The position numbers were made by a program, and so were the translations under genes. Positions 17,672-25,349 of a stretch of 61,582 nucleotides of DNA are shown piece after piece. Source of the DNA: Akkermansiaceae bacterium UBA1315 (lineage in GTDB: Bacteria > Verrucomicrobiota > Verrucomicrobiia > Verrucomicrobiales > Akkermansiaceae). Positions within the stretch are counted from its first letter, which is position 1, and each line of letters opens with the position of its first letter. Below the pieces are notes generated by a model, which had not been told where the DNA came from, made no database searches, and saw only the letters and a program-made list of their open reading frames with translations. Location: positions 1 to 61,582 of the forward strand of contig DBTN01000040.1 of NCBI GenBank assembly GCA_002307065.1, read 5' to 3'.

Positions 17672-18268
17672 ATGACCGATTGGGAAGAACGATACCGTAA
17701 AGGGGATATGCCTTGGGAAAAGGGTGAGGCGGCTCCACCACTGGCGGAATTGATCGAACGTTGCGGGACCCAATATTTCGGAGAAGGGCCGGTTTTGGTG
17801 CCGGGGTGTGGTTTGGGCCACGATGTCAGGGCGCTTGCGTCCCACGGATTGGCCGTGACCGGTTTGGACTTGGCGGAACTGGCGATTGAAAAGGCGAAGG
17901 CGATCCAACCGACCGGAGCCGAATCCTACGAGGTGGGGAACTTTTTTGATCCTGTCTGGCAGGATGGGAGGAAGTTTTCGGCGATTTGGGAGCACACGTG
18001 TTTTTGTGCGATCGATCCAAAGGACCGCGCAACCTATGCGAGATCTGCGGCTGAAGTATTGATTCCCGGAGGCTATTTGACGGGTGTTTTTTTCCTGACG
18101 CCGCATGATCCGGGCGAAGAAGAGGCGGGTCCTCCGTTTGGTGCGGCCCCGGGGGAAATCGAATCGTATTTTTCCGAACACTTCAGCCTCGTCGATTCCT
18201 GGGTGCCGAAGCGGGCCTATCCGGGGAGGGAAGGAAAAGAATGGATCGCCATTTTTCGGAGAAAGTGA
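17672..18268 (+). CDS. SAM-dependent methyltransferase, thiopurine S-methyltransferase (TPMT) family
   Basis: 198 residues. The N-terminal WEERYRKGDMPWEKGEAAPPL is characteristic of the TPMT family, followed by SAM motif I VLVPGCGLGHDVRALA, motif II VTGLDLAELAIEKAKA and IWEHTCFCAIDP. Members methylate sulfur, selenium, tellurium or halide substrates, and the substrate here is open. It starts 20 bp after the TPM-like membrane protein gene. The downstream protease frame opens within its 3' end, but the real protease start lies after its stop. Confidence 0.9.
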   Translation: MTDWEERYRKGDMPWEKGEAAPPLAELIERCGTQYFGEGPVLVPGCGLGHDVRALASHGLAVTGLDLAELAIEKAKAIQPTGAESYEVGNFFDPVWQDGRKFSAIWEHTCFCAIDPKDRATYARSAAEVLIPGGYLTGVFFLTPHDPGEEEAGPPFGAAPGEIESYFSEHFSLVDSWVPKRAYPGREGKEWIAIFRRK

Positions 18269-18324
18269 TGCGAAAGCGTCTGTTGCGGAAGAATCGGAAT
18301 CTGATAGCCTATCACTCTTCACTC

Positions 18325-19305
18325 ATGAGTCGTTTGATCCTTTCTCTCATCGTCTTTGGTTTGGCGTTGGAAGCGCATGCGGAACCGGCTCGGCTTTACG
18401 TGAACGATAAAAAAGCGCCGGAAAACCTGAAGGATCTTGAGGCGATTCAGAGCGCACTGATTGGTGTTTTACCGAAAGTCCGCGAAGCAACCGTCTGCAT
18501 TGATCTGGGCGACGGAAGTGGAAGCGGGGTCATCGTTTCTCCGGACGGCCTGGTTCTTACCGCGGCCCACGTCAGCACGGGTGTCGGGAAGGAGCTGACG
18601 GTGATCCTGAAGGACGGCCGAAAATTGAAGGCGGAATCCCTAGGACTGGTCGCGATGACCGACGCGGCGATGGTGCAGATTTTGGAAAAAGGCCCGTTTC
18701 CTTTTGTGGAAATCGATCGAACCGGTTCGACTCAGTTGGGCGACTGGGTATTCGCGTTGGGGTATGTGGGTGGGTTTGACGAGGAACGCGGTCCGGTTGT
18801 CCGGTTGGGCCGCTTGGTGAGGACGGCCCATACGACCCTGCAAACCGATTGCTCCTTGATCGGGGGAGATTCCGGCGGGCCGTTGTTCGATCTGACGGGC
18901 CGGTTGGTGGGGATTCACTCGCGGGTGGGTGAACATGTGCAGGTGAATATGCACGTGCCGATGAGCGAGTTCATTTCGAATTGGGACGCGATGCTGCGGT
19001 CGGAATTTGTCGGGGAAGGACCGTTCGCGGAAAAACCCGAGAAGGGTTCAGGTTTCCTCGGACTTGCGACGGAAACGCGTTCGGAGGGTGGATTGACCGT
19101 CACCAAAGTCGGGCGGGAAACGGTCGCTGAAAAAGCCGGATTGCTCGAAGGCGATGTGTTGCTCAAGATGAATGGAACCGTGCTGACAGATCGGGACCAG
19201 TTTCAGAATTTGCTCAAAGAAATGGCGGCTGGCGACCGATTGGAGATTGACCTTCTGCGCAACGGTAAACCCCAAACTCTCAAACTCAGGCTCGGTGAAC
19301 GCTAA
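18325..19305 (+). CDS. Periplasmic S1C-type trypsin-like serine protease with a C-terminal PDZ domain
   Basis: About 326 residues from the ATG at 18325, chosen because it opens a signal peptide (MSRLILSLIVFGLALEAHA). The chymotrypsin-fold domain has an intact triad: His in GLVLTAAHVS, Asp in MTDAAMVQ, and Ser in LIGGDSGGPLFD. A PDZ domain follows with AEKAGLLEGDVLLKMNGT. One PDZ and this length fit a short DegS/HtrA-like protease. Its last 11 bases overlap the GTG start of a second, degenerate protease-like gene, so the two are translated together. Confidence 0.9.
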   Translation: MSRLILSLIVFGLALEAHAEPARLYVNDKKAPENLKDLEAIQSALIGVLPKVREATVCIDLGDGSGSGVIVSPDGLVLTAAHVSTGVGKELTVILKDGRKLKAESLGLVAMTDAAMVQILEKGPFPFVEIDRTGSTQLGDWVFALGYVGGFDEERGPVVRLGRLVRTAHTTLQTDCSLIGGDSGGPLFDLTGRLVGIHSRVGEHVQVNMHVPMSEFISNWDAMLRSEFVGEGPFAEKPEKGSGFLGLATETRSEGGLTVTKVGRETVAEKAGLLEGDVLLKMNGTVLTDRDQFQNLLKEMAAGDRLEIDLLRNGKPQTLKLRLGER

Positions 19306-20296
19306 ACTTTTCTCGATCGCGGCGATCGTTGCCACCGCTCACGTTTCCGAAGGTCAGCAGACGTTGGAATCGGCTTATCGAACCACCGGAACGGCGGTTG
19401 TCGCCGCATTTGAACCGCAGCGGCTGGTTTTGCAAACGTCCAGTGCGGTGATTTTGGACGGGCGCCGGGAACTGGTTTACGGCGTGGTGATTTCTCCAGA
19501 TGGCCATATTTTGACCAAAGCCAGTGAGATCCACGGCGTGGAAAAACTTTCCGTCCGGGTGAATGAGGAGGCTTACGAAGATGCGCGGATTTTGGCGGTC
19601 AACAACGAATGGGACGTGGCGTTGATCAAGATCGACGCGACCGGTTTGATCCCGGTGGTTTATGCGCCGACCAGCGCGGTGCCGCAAGGAACCTGGGTGG
19701 TCGCGAATGGCGTGACCCAGCGGAAAGTCCGGCGTCTGATGGCCGGGATCGTCAGTGCGAACATTCGTGAAATTCCCCCACAAGGTGGTGCGGCTCTGGG
19801 AGTCATTCTTAGCACGAAATCGAAAGAGTTGGAGATCGATCAGTTTGCCGAAAACAGCGGGGCCAAAGAAGCCGGGTTGTTAAAAGGCGACGTGATCCTT
19901 TCGGTGGAGGGTCAGAACGTGAAAACGCTCGAGGAACTCACGGCGACTCTCGACGGGCGAAAGGCCGGGACGACGATCCAACTGCTTTTCCGGCGCGGCG
20001 GTGTTGAAAAGACCATCGATGTCCGGTTGACCGCTCGCGGGGAGATGTTTGATGACCAGATGAGTCGCAACGATCAAATGAGCGGCAAGTTTTCCAAACG
20101 TCGCAGCGGATTTCCGCGAGTCATGCAGCACGATATTTTGGGCGCGAAATCCATCGTCGGCGGTCCCTTGTTGGACCTGCAAGGGCGGTGCCTCGGCATG
20201 AATATCGCCCGGGCAAACCGAGCGGAAAGTTTCGCGATACCTGTCGAGGACCTGAAAACGCTGGCGGAGAGCTTGATGAAACAAGCGGCGAAATGA
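19295..20296 (+). CDS. Catalytically degenerate serine-protease-like PDZ protein (pseudoprotease)
   Basis: About 333 residues from the GTG at 19295, which opens a signal-peptide-like MNAKLFSIAAIVATAHVSEG inside the end of the previous gene. The first half-barrel has SPDGHILTKASEIHG where an active enzyme has the N-A-H-V motif (the His position reads Ser), with Asp retained in WDVALIKID. A PDZ domain follows (KEAGLLKGDVILSVEG), and only afterwards the second protease half with IVGGPLLDLQG, where the Ser position reads Val. The triad is therefore broken twice. The order half-protease, PDZ, half-protease is not the usual HtrA order. It is probably a regulatory or scaffolding partner of the upstream active protease. 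Confidence 0.8.
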   Translation: MNAKLFSIAAIVATAHVSEGQQTLESAYRTTGTAVVAAFEPQRLVLQTSSAVILDGRRELVYGVVISPDGHILTKASEIHGVEKLSVRVNEEAYEDARILAVNNEWDVALIKIDATGLIPVVYAPTSAVPQGTWVVANGVTQRKVRRLMAGIVSANIREIPPQGGAALGVILSTKSKELEIDQFAENSGAKEAGLLKGDVILSVEGQNVKTLEELTATLDGRKAGTTIQLLFRRGGVEKTIDVRLTARGEMFDDQMSRNDQMSGKFSKRRSGFPRVMQHDILGAKSIVGGPLLDLQGRCLGMNIARANRAESFAIPVEDLKTLAESLMKQAAK

Positions 20297-21715
20297 TTAG
20301 GTCGCGGCCTCGCGATGGCGTTTGAAGATGCGCAGCGTTTTTTCCCGTTCGGTTTTGTGGTCGACGATGGGCAGTGGATAATTGGCAGCGAGTGGCCGTC
20401 CGTCTTTCGGGGGTTCAAGAAATCTCGTTGGGTGAACTTTCGCGAGTTCGGGAATCCAGCGTTTGATGTAAATGCCGTCCGGATCGAATTTTGCGGTCTG
20501 TGACCAAGGATTTTGAATGCGGAAATACGGGGCGGCATCGGCACCGGTTCCGGCGGACCACTGCCAGCCTCCGTTGTTTGAGGCGATTTCGCCGTCGACG
20601 AGTTGCTGCATGAACCAAGACTCGCCGAGCCTCCAGTCGATGTGCAGATCTTTGGTGAGGAACATCGCGGTGATCATGCGGACGCGGTTGTGCATGAAAC
20701 CGGTTTGGCGGAGTTCGCGCATGCCCGCGTCGATGATGGGAAATCCGGTCTGTCCGTTTTTCCAAGCCTCGAAACTTTCGCCCGGTTCATCCCACGGCAG
20801 GCCTCGCCAATCCGCGTTGAACTCTTCTTCAAGCACGTTTGGGAAATGGTGGAGGACGGCGAAATAGAATTCACGCCACGCCAGTTCTTTGACGAAGATG
20901 TCGATCGATGCTCTTTCAGCCGGTTTCGCGGATTCGCGGGCCTTCATCGCTTTTGCGAAAACCGTGCGGATGGAGACCAGTCCAAATCGCAGATCCTGGG
21001 AAATGCGGGAGGTTCCATCGGCCGATGGAAAATCACGGACGTCGGCATACGACTGGATTTTTTCAGCAATGGCTTTTTTCAACCGTTCGCGGGCCGCGCG
21101 TTCGCCCGGCTCCAGGAGGTGAGCGTCCGGTTTTTCCAGTTCCCAAAAGGAAACGTCCGGCAATGGAAGTGAAGATACTTGAGGGGTGAAAACCGGTTTG
21201 ATTTTGGGCAAGGGGGCCGGCTTGTCGAGATTCAGCCAGTTCCGGCTGTAGGGCGTGAAAACCTTGTAGGGGAAGGCGCTTTGGGTGAGCACTTCGTCCG
21301 GGCCGTGGAGGGTGGCGTCGGCATGGGCGTGGCACTCGACGCCAAGTTCTTGGCAAAGGGCTCGGATTTCTTTTTCGACGGCTTTCCCAAAAGGATCGGG
21401 ATCTTCGTTATAATAAAGCGCGGTGGCGGCGGTTTGTTCGATCAGCAACCGCAGTGCTTCGAGGGCGGATCCCTGGCGGAGAATGAGATTTCCACCGAGT
21501 TCTTTTAAATTTTTCGCCAAAGATTCAAGGCATCCGCAGAGGAAATGCTGGCGATTTGGGCCGGTCCAGTGGTGGTTTTTTTTCCAATCGCTGAGAAGAT
21601 AAACCGGTATCAGAGGGCGACCGGTTTCGGCAGCGTGCCAGAGCGCGGTGTTGTCGGTGACGCGGAGATCTCGCCGGAACCAATGAATCACCGCCTCTGT
21701 CGTGTCTGCCATCAC
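20297..21715 (-). CDS. phrB: Deoxyribodipyrimidine photo-lyase
   Basis: Light-driven FAD enzyme that splits cyclobutane pyrimidine dimers. 472 residues, normal for class I photolyases. The N-terminal antenna domain begins VIHWFRRDLRVTDNTALW. The C-terminal FAD domain has ELAWREFYFAVLHHFP, GFPIIDAGMRELRQTGFMHN and NNGGWQWSAGTGADAAPYFR, and the Asn and Trp residues of the last are typical of true CPD photolyases. It converges with the protease pair, its stop lying one base after theirs. Confidence 0.96.
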   Translation of the reverse strand: MMADTTEAVIHWFRRDLRVTDNTALWHAAETGRPLIPVYLLSDWKKNHHWTGPNRQHFLCGCLESLAKNLKELGGNLILRQGSALEALRLLIEQTAATALYYNEDPDPFGKAVEKEIRALCQELGVECHAHADATLHGPDEVLTQSAFPYKVFTPYSRNWLNLDKPAPLPKIKPVFTPQVSSLPLPDVSFWELEKPDAHLLEPGERAARERLKKAIAEKIQSYADVRDFPSADGTSRISQDLRFGLVSIRTVFAKAMKARESAKPAERASIDIFVKELAWREFYFAVLHHFPNVLEEEFNADWRGLPWDEPGESFEAWKNGQTGFPIIDAGMRELRQTGFMHNRVRMITAMFLTKDLHIDWRLGESWFMQQLVDGEIASNNGGWQWSAGTGADAAPYFRIQNPWSQTAKFDPDGIYIKRWIPELAKVHPTRFLEPPKDGRPLAANYPLPIVDHKTEREKTLRIFKRHREAAT

Positions 21716-21772
21716 CGGAGAATCATGCCGCGCAACGATCGAAACGAGTCTGAAAATCGGGGATTTTTTGAA

Positions 21773-22033
21773 TCAACTGTCGGCCAACAGTTTTTCCGCT
21801 TTTTTGATGGTCGTCGCACTCAGTTTGCCATTGATGCGCCGAGCGCCGTCCAGCAAGGCCTTGAGATCAGTGAGGCAGGCTTCTGCGGTGCTGAGTGATT
21901 TTCGGCCGCCGCCGTATTTTTTATCGGGGAAATACTTGGTAAATGTACTGCCAGCGCGGCTGATGCACAGTCTCCACCCCTCGAAAGCCGAGTTTTGGTA
22001 GGTGAAGCGAGTCAAATTGCGTTTTGATTTCAT
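21773..22033 (-). CDS. Small AP2-like protein, possible DNA-binding
   Basis: 86 residues from the ATG at 22033; a TTG five codons further up is possible. The segment FEGWRLCISRAGSTFTKYFP, followed by KKYGGGRKSLSTAEA, resembles the three-strand sheet of AP2/integrase-type DNA-binding domains, followed by a helix and a basic C-terminus. No other part of an integrase is present. Divergent from rpoA, with 245 bp between them. The family call is tentative. Confidence 0.5.
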   Translation of the reverse strand: MKSKRNLTRFTYQNSAFEGWRLCISRAGSTFTKYFPDKKYGGGRKSLSTAEACLTDLKALLDGARRINGKLSATTIKKAEKLLADS

Positions 22034-22278
22034 ACATTTATCGCCCAATTACTGAGATACATTGCAGAAATTCGGATGATGAATCCATCTCAAAAAGCCG
22101 TTAGAGTGCGAAATTCGCCGTTTAAAGAGATTTCGAAGCAAAAAATGCTTTGCAAGCGGGCGGATTCAGCATTTTAGTCTGCGCCCCGCGAGCCATATCA
22201 AATCGCCGTCGGTCCTCCGCATGCCTCGTTTGAGACATCAACGCTCGCAAGAGGGTAACCCGGCTAAAATAAAAATAC
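22034..22278 (+). promoter_or_regulatory. Divergent intergenic region upstream of rpoA
   Basis: 245 bp between the AP2-like gene and rpoA. It contains a small hairpin GCAAAAAATGCTTTGC (22138-22153) and AT-rich stretches, so the rpoA promoter should be here. I cannot assign -35/-10 boxes with confidence. rpoA is not preceded by rpsD, rpsK or rpsM, so it must have its own promoter. Confidence 0.45.
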
Positions 22279-23361
22279 ATGTCAGCAATCAAACTCGCTC
22301 GTTTCGAGCTCCCGAACCGCCTCGTCCGCAACGAAGCCACTGCTACCGATACCTACGCCCAGTTCACGGCAGAGCCGTTTGAGCAGGGCTACGGTCACAC
22401 GATCGGTAACTCCCTGCGCCGCGTTTTGCTTTCCTCTCTGGAAGGCGCATCGATCACTTCGGTCAAAATCGCCGGTGTTCAGCACGAATTTTCCAGCCTC
22501 CCAGGCGTGGTTGAAGATGTCACCGACATCGTGCTTAACCTGAAAAAGGTCAAGTTCAGCCACCACGATAAGGAGCCTCGCATTTTGACCATCAAGGTCG
22601 AAAAAGAAGGCGTTGTCACCGCGGGTGACATCCAAGGCGACAACATTTACGACGTGGTCAACAAGGACCAAGTCATCTGCACCCTCGACAAGAAGGTGAA
22701 GTTCGATTGTGAATTTGAAGTTCGCGTCGGTCGGGGTTTCTCCACTGGTGACGAAAACAAGCGCAAGGATCAACCGATCGGCGTTATCGCCATCGATTCG
22801 ATCTTCTCGCCAGTCACCCGCGTGAAATACGCGGTGGAAACGACTCGGGTCGGTCAAATGACGGATTTCGACAAGCTCGTTCTCGATATTTGGACGGACG
22901 GCCGCGTGACTCCGCAAGACGCGCTCTTGCAAGCCTCCGCGATCCTTCGTCACCACCTCGACGTCTTCGTCAACTACGACGAAAACGCCGTGGATTTCGA
23001 AGAAGCTCCAGCCGAGTCCAGCGAAGAAAACGCCGCTCTTAAGAAGCTGCTCAACATGTCGGTGAACGAGATCGAACTTTCGGTCCGCGCCGCCAACTGC
23101 TTGAACAACGCGAACATCACTTCGGTCGGCCAGCTCGCCATGAAGTCGGAAGCGGAAATGCTCAAGTATCGCAACTTCGGCAAAAAATCCCTCAACGAAA
23201 TCAAGGACAAGCTCGTCGAGCTGGGCCTTGGCCTCGGTATGACCTTCGAATCCTCGCTGCTTTCCGGTCCGGTGGCGGCGTCACGCGGCCCACGCCTCGG
23301 TGCCGAAGACGAAGCACCAGTCGGCCTGGCCGATCTGATCGCACAAAACCTAGACGACTGA
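22279..23361 (+). CDS. rpoA: DNA-directed RNA polymerase subunit alpha
   Basis: 360 residues. The alpha N-terminal dimerisation domain is recognised by FEQGYGHTIGNSLRRVLLSSLEGA and the insert VTPQDALLQASAILRHH. The C-terminal domain that contacts UP elements and activators has the helix-hairpin-helix segments ELSVRAANCLNNANI and YRNFGKKSLNEIKDKL. Codon use is strongly biased to C-ending codons, and ACCGGT is absent, unlike its neighbours. Followed after 34 bp by rplQ. The usual upstream ribosomal-protein genes are absent. Confidence 0.98.
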   Translation: MSAIKLARFELPNRLVRNEATATDTYAQFTAEPFEQGYGHTIGNSLRRVLLSSLEGASITSVKIAGVQHEFSSLPGVVEDVTDIVLNLKKVKFSHHDKEPRILTIKVEKEGVVTAGDIQGDNIYDVVNKDQVICTLDKKVKFDCEFEVRVGRGFSTGDENKRKDQPIGVIAIDSIFSPVTRVKYAVETTRVGQMTDFDKLVLDIWTDGRVTPQDALLQASAILRHHLDVFVNYDENAVDFEEAPAESSEENAALKKLLNMSVNEIELSVRAANCLNNANITSVGQLAMKSEAEMLKYRNFGKKSLNEIKDKLVELGLGLGMTFESSLLSGPVAASRGPRLGAEDEAPVGLADLIAQNLDD

Positions 23362-23395
23362 ACATTTAATTCTAATTTAGAAAAGGAAGCATCCG

Positions 23396-23848
23396 ATGAG
23401 ACATCGACGCAACACCACCAAGCTCAAACGCACCGCCTCGCACCGCCGTTCCCTGCTCGCCAACTTGGCTGGCAGCCTGATCGAACACGGTCGCATCAAA
23501 ACCACCCTCGGAAAAGCCAAAGCGCTTCGTCCGGTTGCGGAAAAGTTGGTCACACTCGCCAAGCGCGACGACCTTCACTCCCGCCGTCTGGCACTCGCTT
23601 TCCTTCACACGAAGGAAGCTGTTTCCAAGCTTTTCGCTGAAGTGGCACCGGCCGCCAAGGATCGCCAAGGTGGCTATGTCCGCATCACCAAGCTCGGACC
23701 TCGCATGAGCGATGCCGCACCGATGGCAATCATCGAGTGGGTTGACCGCGTGTCGACGGGCGATGAAGAAGCGGTCGAAGAAACTTCTTCCACGAAGAAA
23801 AAGGCGGCTGACCAAACGGTCGAAGCCGAAGCTGCCGCTGCTGAGTAA
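23396..23848 (+). CDS. rplQ: 50S ribosomal protein L17
   Basis: 150 residues. Residues 1-120 are canonical bL17 (MRHRRNTTKLKRTASHRR, LIEHGRIKTTLGKAK, GGYVRITKLGPRMSDAAPMA). An extra ~30-residue Glu/Ala/Lys tail follows, longer than in E. coli. Directly downstream of rpoA, and closed by a strong intrinsic terminator. Confidence 0.98.
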   Translation: MRHRRNTTKLKRTASHRRSLLANLAGSLIEHGRIKTTLGKAKALRPVAEKLVTLAKRDDLHSRRLALAFLHTKEAVSKLFAEVAPAAKDRQGGYVRITKLGPRMSDAAPMAIIEWVDRVSTGDEEAVEETSSTKKKAADQTVEAEAAAAE

Positions 23849-23873
23849 GATCCGCCGGTAACAAAAATTTAAA

Positions 23874-23906
23874 ACCGTCCGCATGAAAGTGCGGGCGGTT
23901 TTTTTT
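23874..23906 (+). terminator. Intrinsic terminator of rpoA-rplQ
   Basis: Hairpin ACCGTCCGCA (23874-23883), loop TGAAAG, TGCGGGCGGT (23890-23899), ten pairs with one G-T, followed at once by a run of eight Ts. It lies 26 bp after the rplQ stop. Confidence 0.93.
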
Positions 23907-23991
23907 GTGGGGTGAAGATGGCGCCGGGTGTTCGAGTGGAGGACGACGGAAAAAGGAGGACAGGAGCGTCCAGATTGCCTATGGTTTGCTT

Positions 23992-24909
23992 ATGAATGAC
24001 GAATTGGGGAAATCAGTGCTGAAAGGAGTTTCCCGCTCGTTTTATTTAACACTCCGTCTGTTGCCGGCGCCGATGCGGGAGGCAGCGAGTGTGGCCTATC
24101 TGTTGGCGCGCAGCAGCGATACCATCGCCGATACGGAATCGGTTTCTTCCCGCGTGCGGTTGGATTTGCTGAGTAAGTTTGCGGAATCGATCGAAGTGAA
24201 TTCAGAAGCACCGGATTGGCCGGATGAGTTGTTGAACGGCTGCGAGGGAAAGGAAGCGGCTTTGCTTTTTCGGGCGGGAGAGGTGCTCGCGGGGTTGCGT
24301 CGATTGCCTGAAGCGGAAAAGCTTTTGGTCAAGGAAGTGCTCGCGATCATCATCAGCGGTCAGGCGCTCGATTTGAAGCGTTTCGCGGACTCCACCGAGG
24401 ATCGTTTGATCGCGCTTTCCAGCGATAGCGAACTGGAAGATTACACGTGGCGGGTGGCCGGATGTGTCGGTGCGTTTTGGACGAAGCTCGGATTTCTTAC
24501 TTTAGAGAACCGGTTTGCCAATGCGGCCGAGTCCGATCTGTTAGAAAAAGGAATCGCCTATGGAAAAGGTCTTCAGCTCGTCAATATTCTGCGGGATCTG
24601 CCGAGAGACCTCCGGAATGGGCGGTGTTATTTACCGGTTCAAAATCCAAGTGCCCGGTCAGAGGTCCTTGCGGCCCACGCGCGTTGGCTGAAACGGGCGA
24701 GGGAATGGATCGGGGAAGGGGTCGTTTACGCTGAAGCCCTGCCATCCGCCAGATTGCGGGCGGCGACGGTTTTGCCCGCGTTCATCGCGGAAGAAACGTT
24801 GAACCGGTTAGACCATGCGGATTGGGAGACTCTGGAATCGAGAATCAAAATCCCGCGCTCTCAAGTTTACCGGACGCTGGTCGAAGCGTTTCTTTTTCGC
24901 AGTCGCTGA
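23992..24909 (+). CDS. Squalene/phytoene synthase family enzyme (squalene-synthase type)
   Basis: About 305 residues from the ATG at 23992; an in-frame TTG at 23986 is an alternative, and the frame is open further up. Head-to-head prenyl synthases carry two Asp-rich motifs, here SSDTIADTE (residues ~40-48) and NILRDLPRDLRNGRCYLP. The segment SRSFYLTLRLLPAPMREA is typical of farnesyl-diphosphate farnesyltransferases. It could make squalene or a carotenoid backbone. No desaturase or hopene cyclase is nearby to decide. Confidence 0.87.
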   Translation: MNDELGKSVLKGVSRSFYLTLRLLPAPMREAASVAYLLARSSDTIADTESVSSRVRLDLLSKFAESIEVNSEAPDWPDELLNGCEGKEAALLFRAGEVLAGLRRLPEAEKLLVKEVLAIIISGQALDLKRFADSTEDRLIALSSDSELEDYTWRVAGCVGAFWTKLGFLTLENRFANAAESDLLEKGIAYGKGLQLVNILRDLPRDLRNGRCYLPVQNPSARSEVLAAHARWLKRAREWIGEGVVYAEALPSARLRAATVLPAFIAEETLNRLDHADWETLESRIKIPRSQVYRTLVEAFLFRSR

Positions 24910-24915
24910 AATCGC

Positions 24916-25218
24916 TTAGCTCAGCGGGAATTCGCCTTCTTCGTCGACGCCGTGCCAGCCGAGCGTGCCGAAGGATTTAAGGATCGATTTGGTCGGCTCG
25001 CCTTCTTCTTCGCCTTCGCCGTGCTCGATCGTTGCGGAGCGGCTCAGTCCTCGGTTGGACTCGATGCTGATCACGGTCGTGTAGCCGTGGAGGTAAATCC
25101 AATCGCCCCAAGCTTTTGCTTCGTGGCGAGCTTCGAAATGTTCTTTGCGCAGGGCTTGGAGGACTTCGGCGATGGTGCTTGGAGTCTCGGATTCGTGGAG
25201 TTTGAGAAGAGTTTCCAT
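24916..25218 (-). CDS. Small conserved-looking protein of unknown function
   Basis: 100 residues, cytoplasmic, no signal peptide. The N-terminal helix (TIAEVLQALRKEHFEARHEA) is followed by a beta region with WIYLHGYTTVISIESNRG and an acidic Glu/Gly-rich segment (EHGEGEEEGEP). Not recognised. It converges with the squalene-synthase-like gene, with only 6 bp between the stops. Confidence 0.65.
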   Translation of the reverse strand: METLLKLHESETPSTIAEVLQALRKEHFEARHEAKAWGDWIYLHGYTTVISIESNRGLSRSATIEHGEGEEEGEPTKSILKSFGTLGWHGVDEEGEFPLS

Positions 25219-25268
25219 GGTAAGGGTAAAAGGATCGAGCGCTTGGAAAACCGTTAGGGGCGCTGCGG

Positions 25269-25286
25269 AAGGTCCTTGTGGACCTT
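25269..25286. other. Small hairpin between genes, not a convincing terminator
   Basis: AAGGTCC-TTGT-GGACCTT, a 7-bp stem with a 4-nt loop, downstream of the ABC exporter gene on the minus strand. No T-run follows on either strand, so an intrinsic terminator role is weakly supported. The rest of 25219-25349 shows nothing I can name. Confidence 0.35.
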
Positions 25287-25349
25287 GGAGACCCGTCGGG
25301 CAATGACGAAAACGAATTCTCTGCGTTACGACTTTGATCCTTTTCGATT

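Noticed and set aside
23905..23991. 29-residue N-terminal extension of the squalene-synthase-like protein
   Set aside because: It begins in the terminator T-run of rplQ and has a composition unlike the family N-terminus.
25269..25286. Terminator for the ABC exporter
   Set aside because: 7-bp hairpin without T-run on the minus strand.
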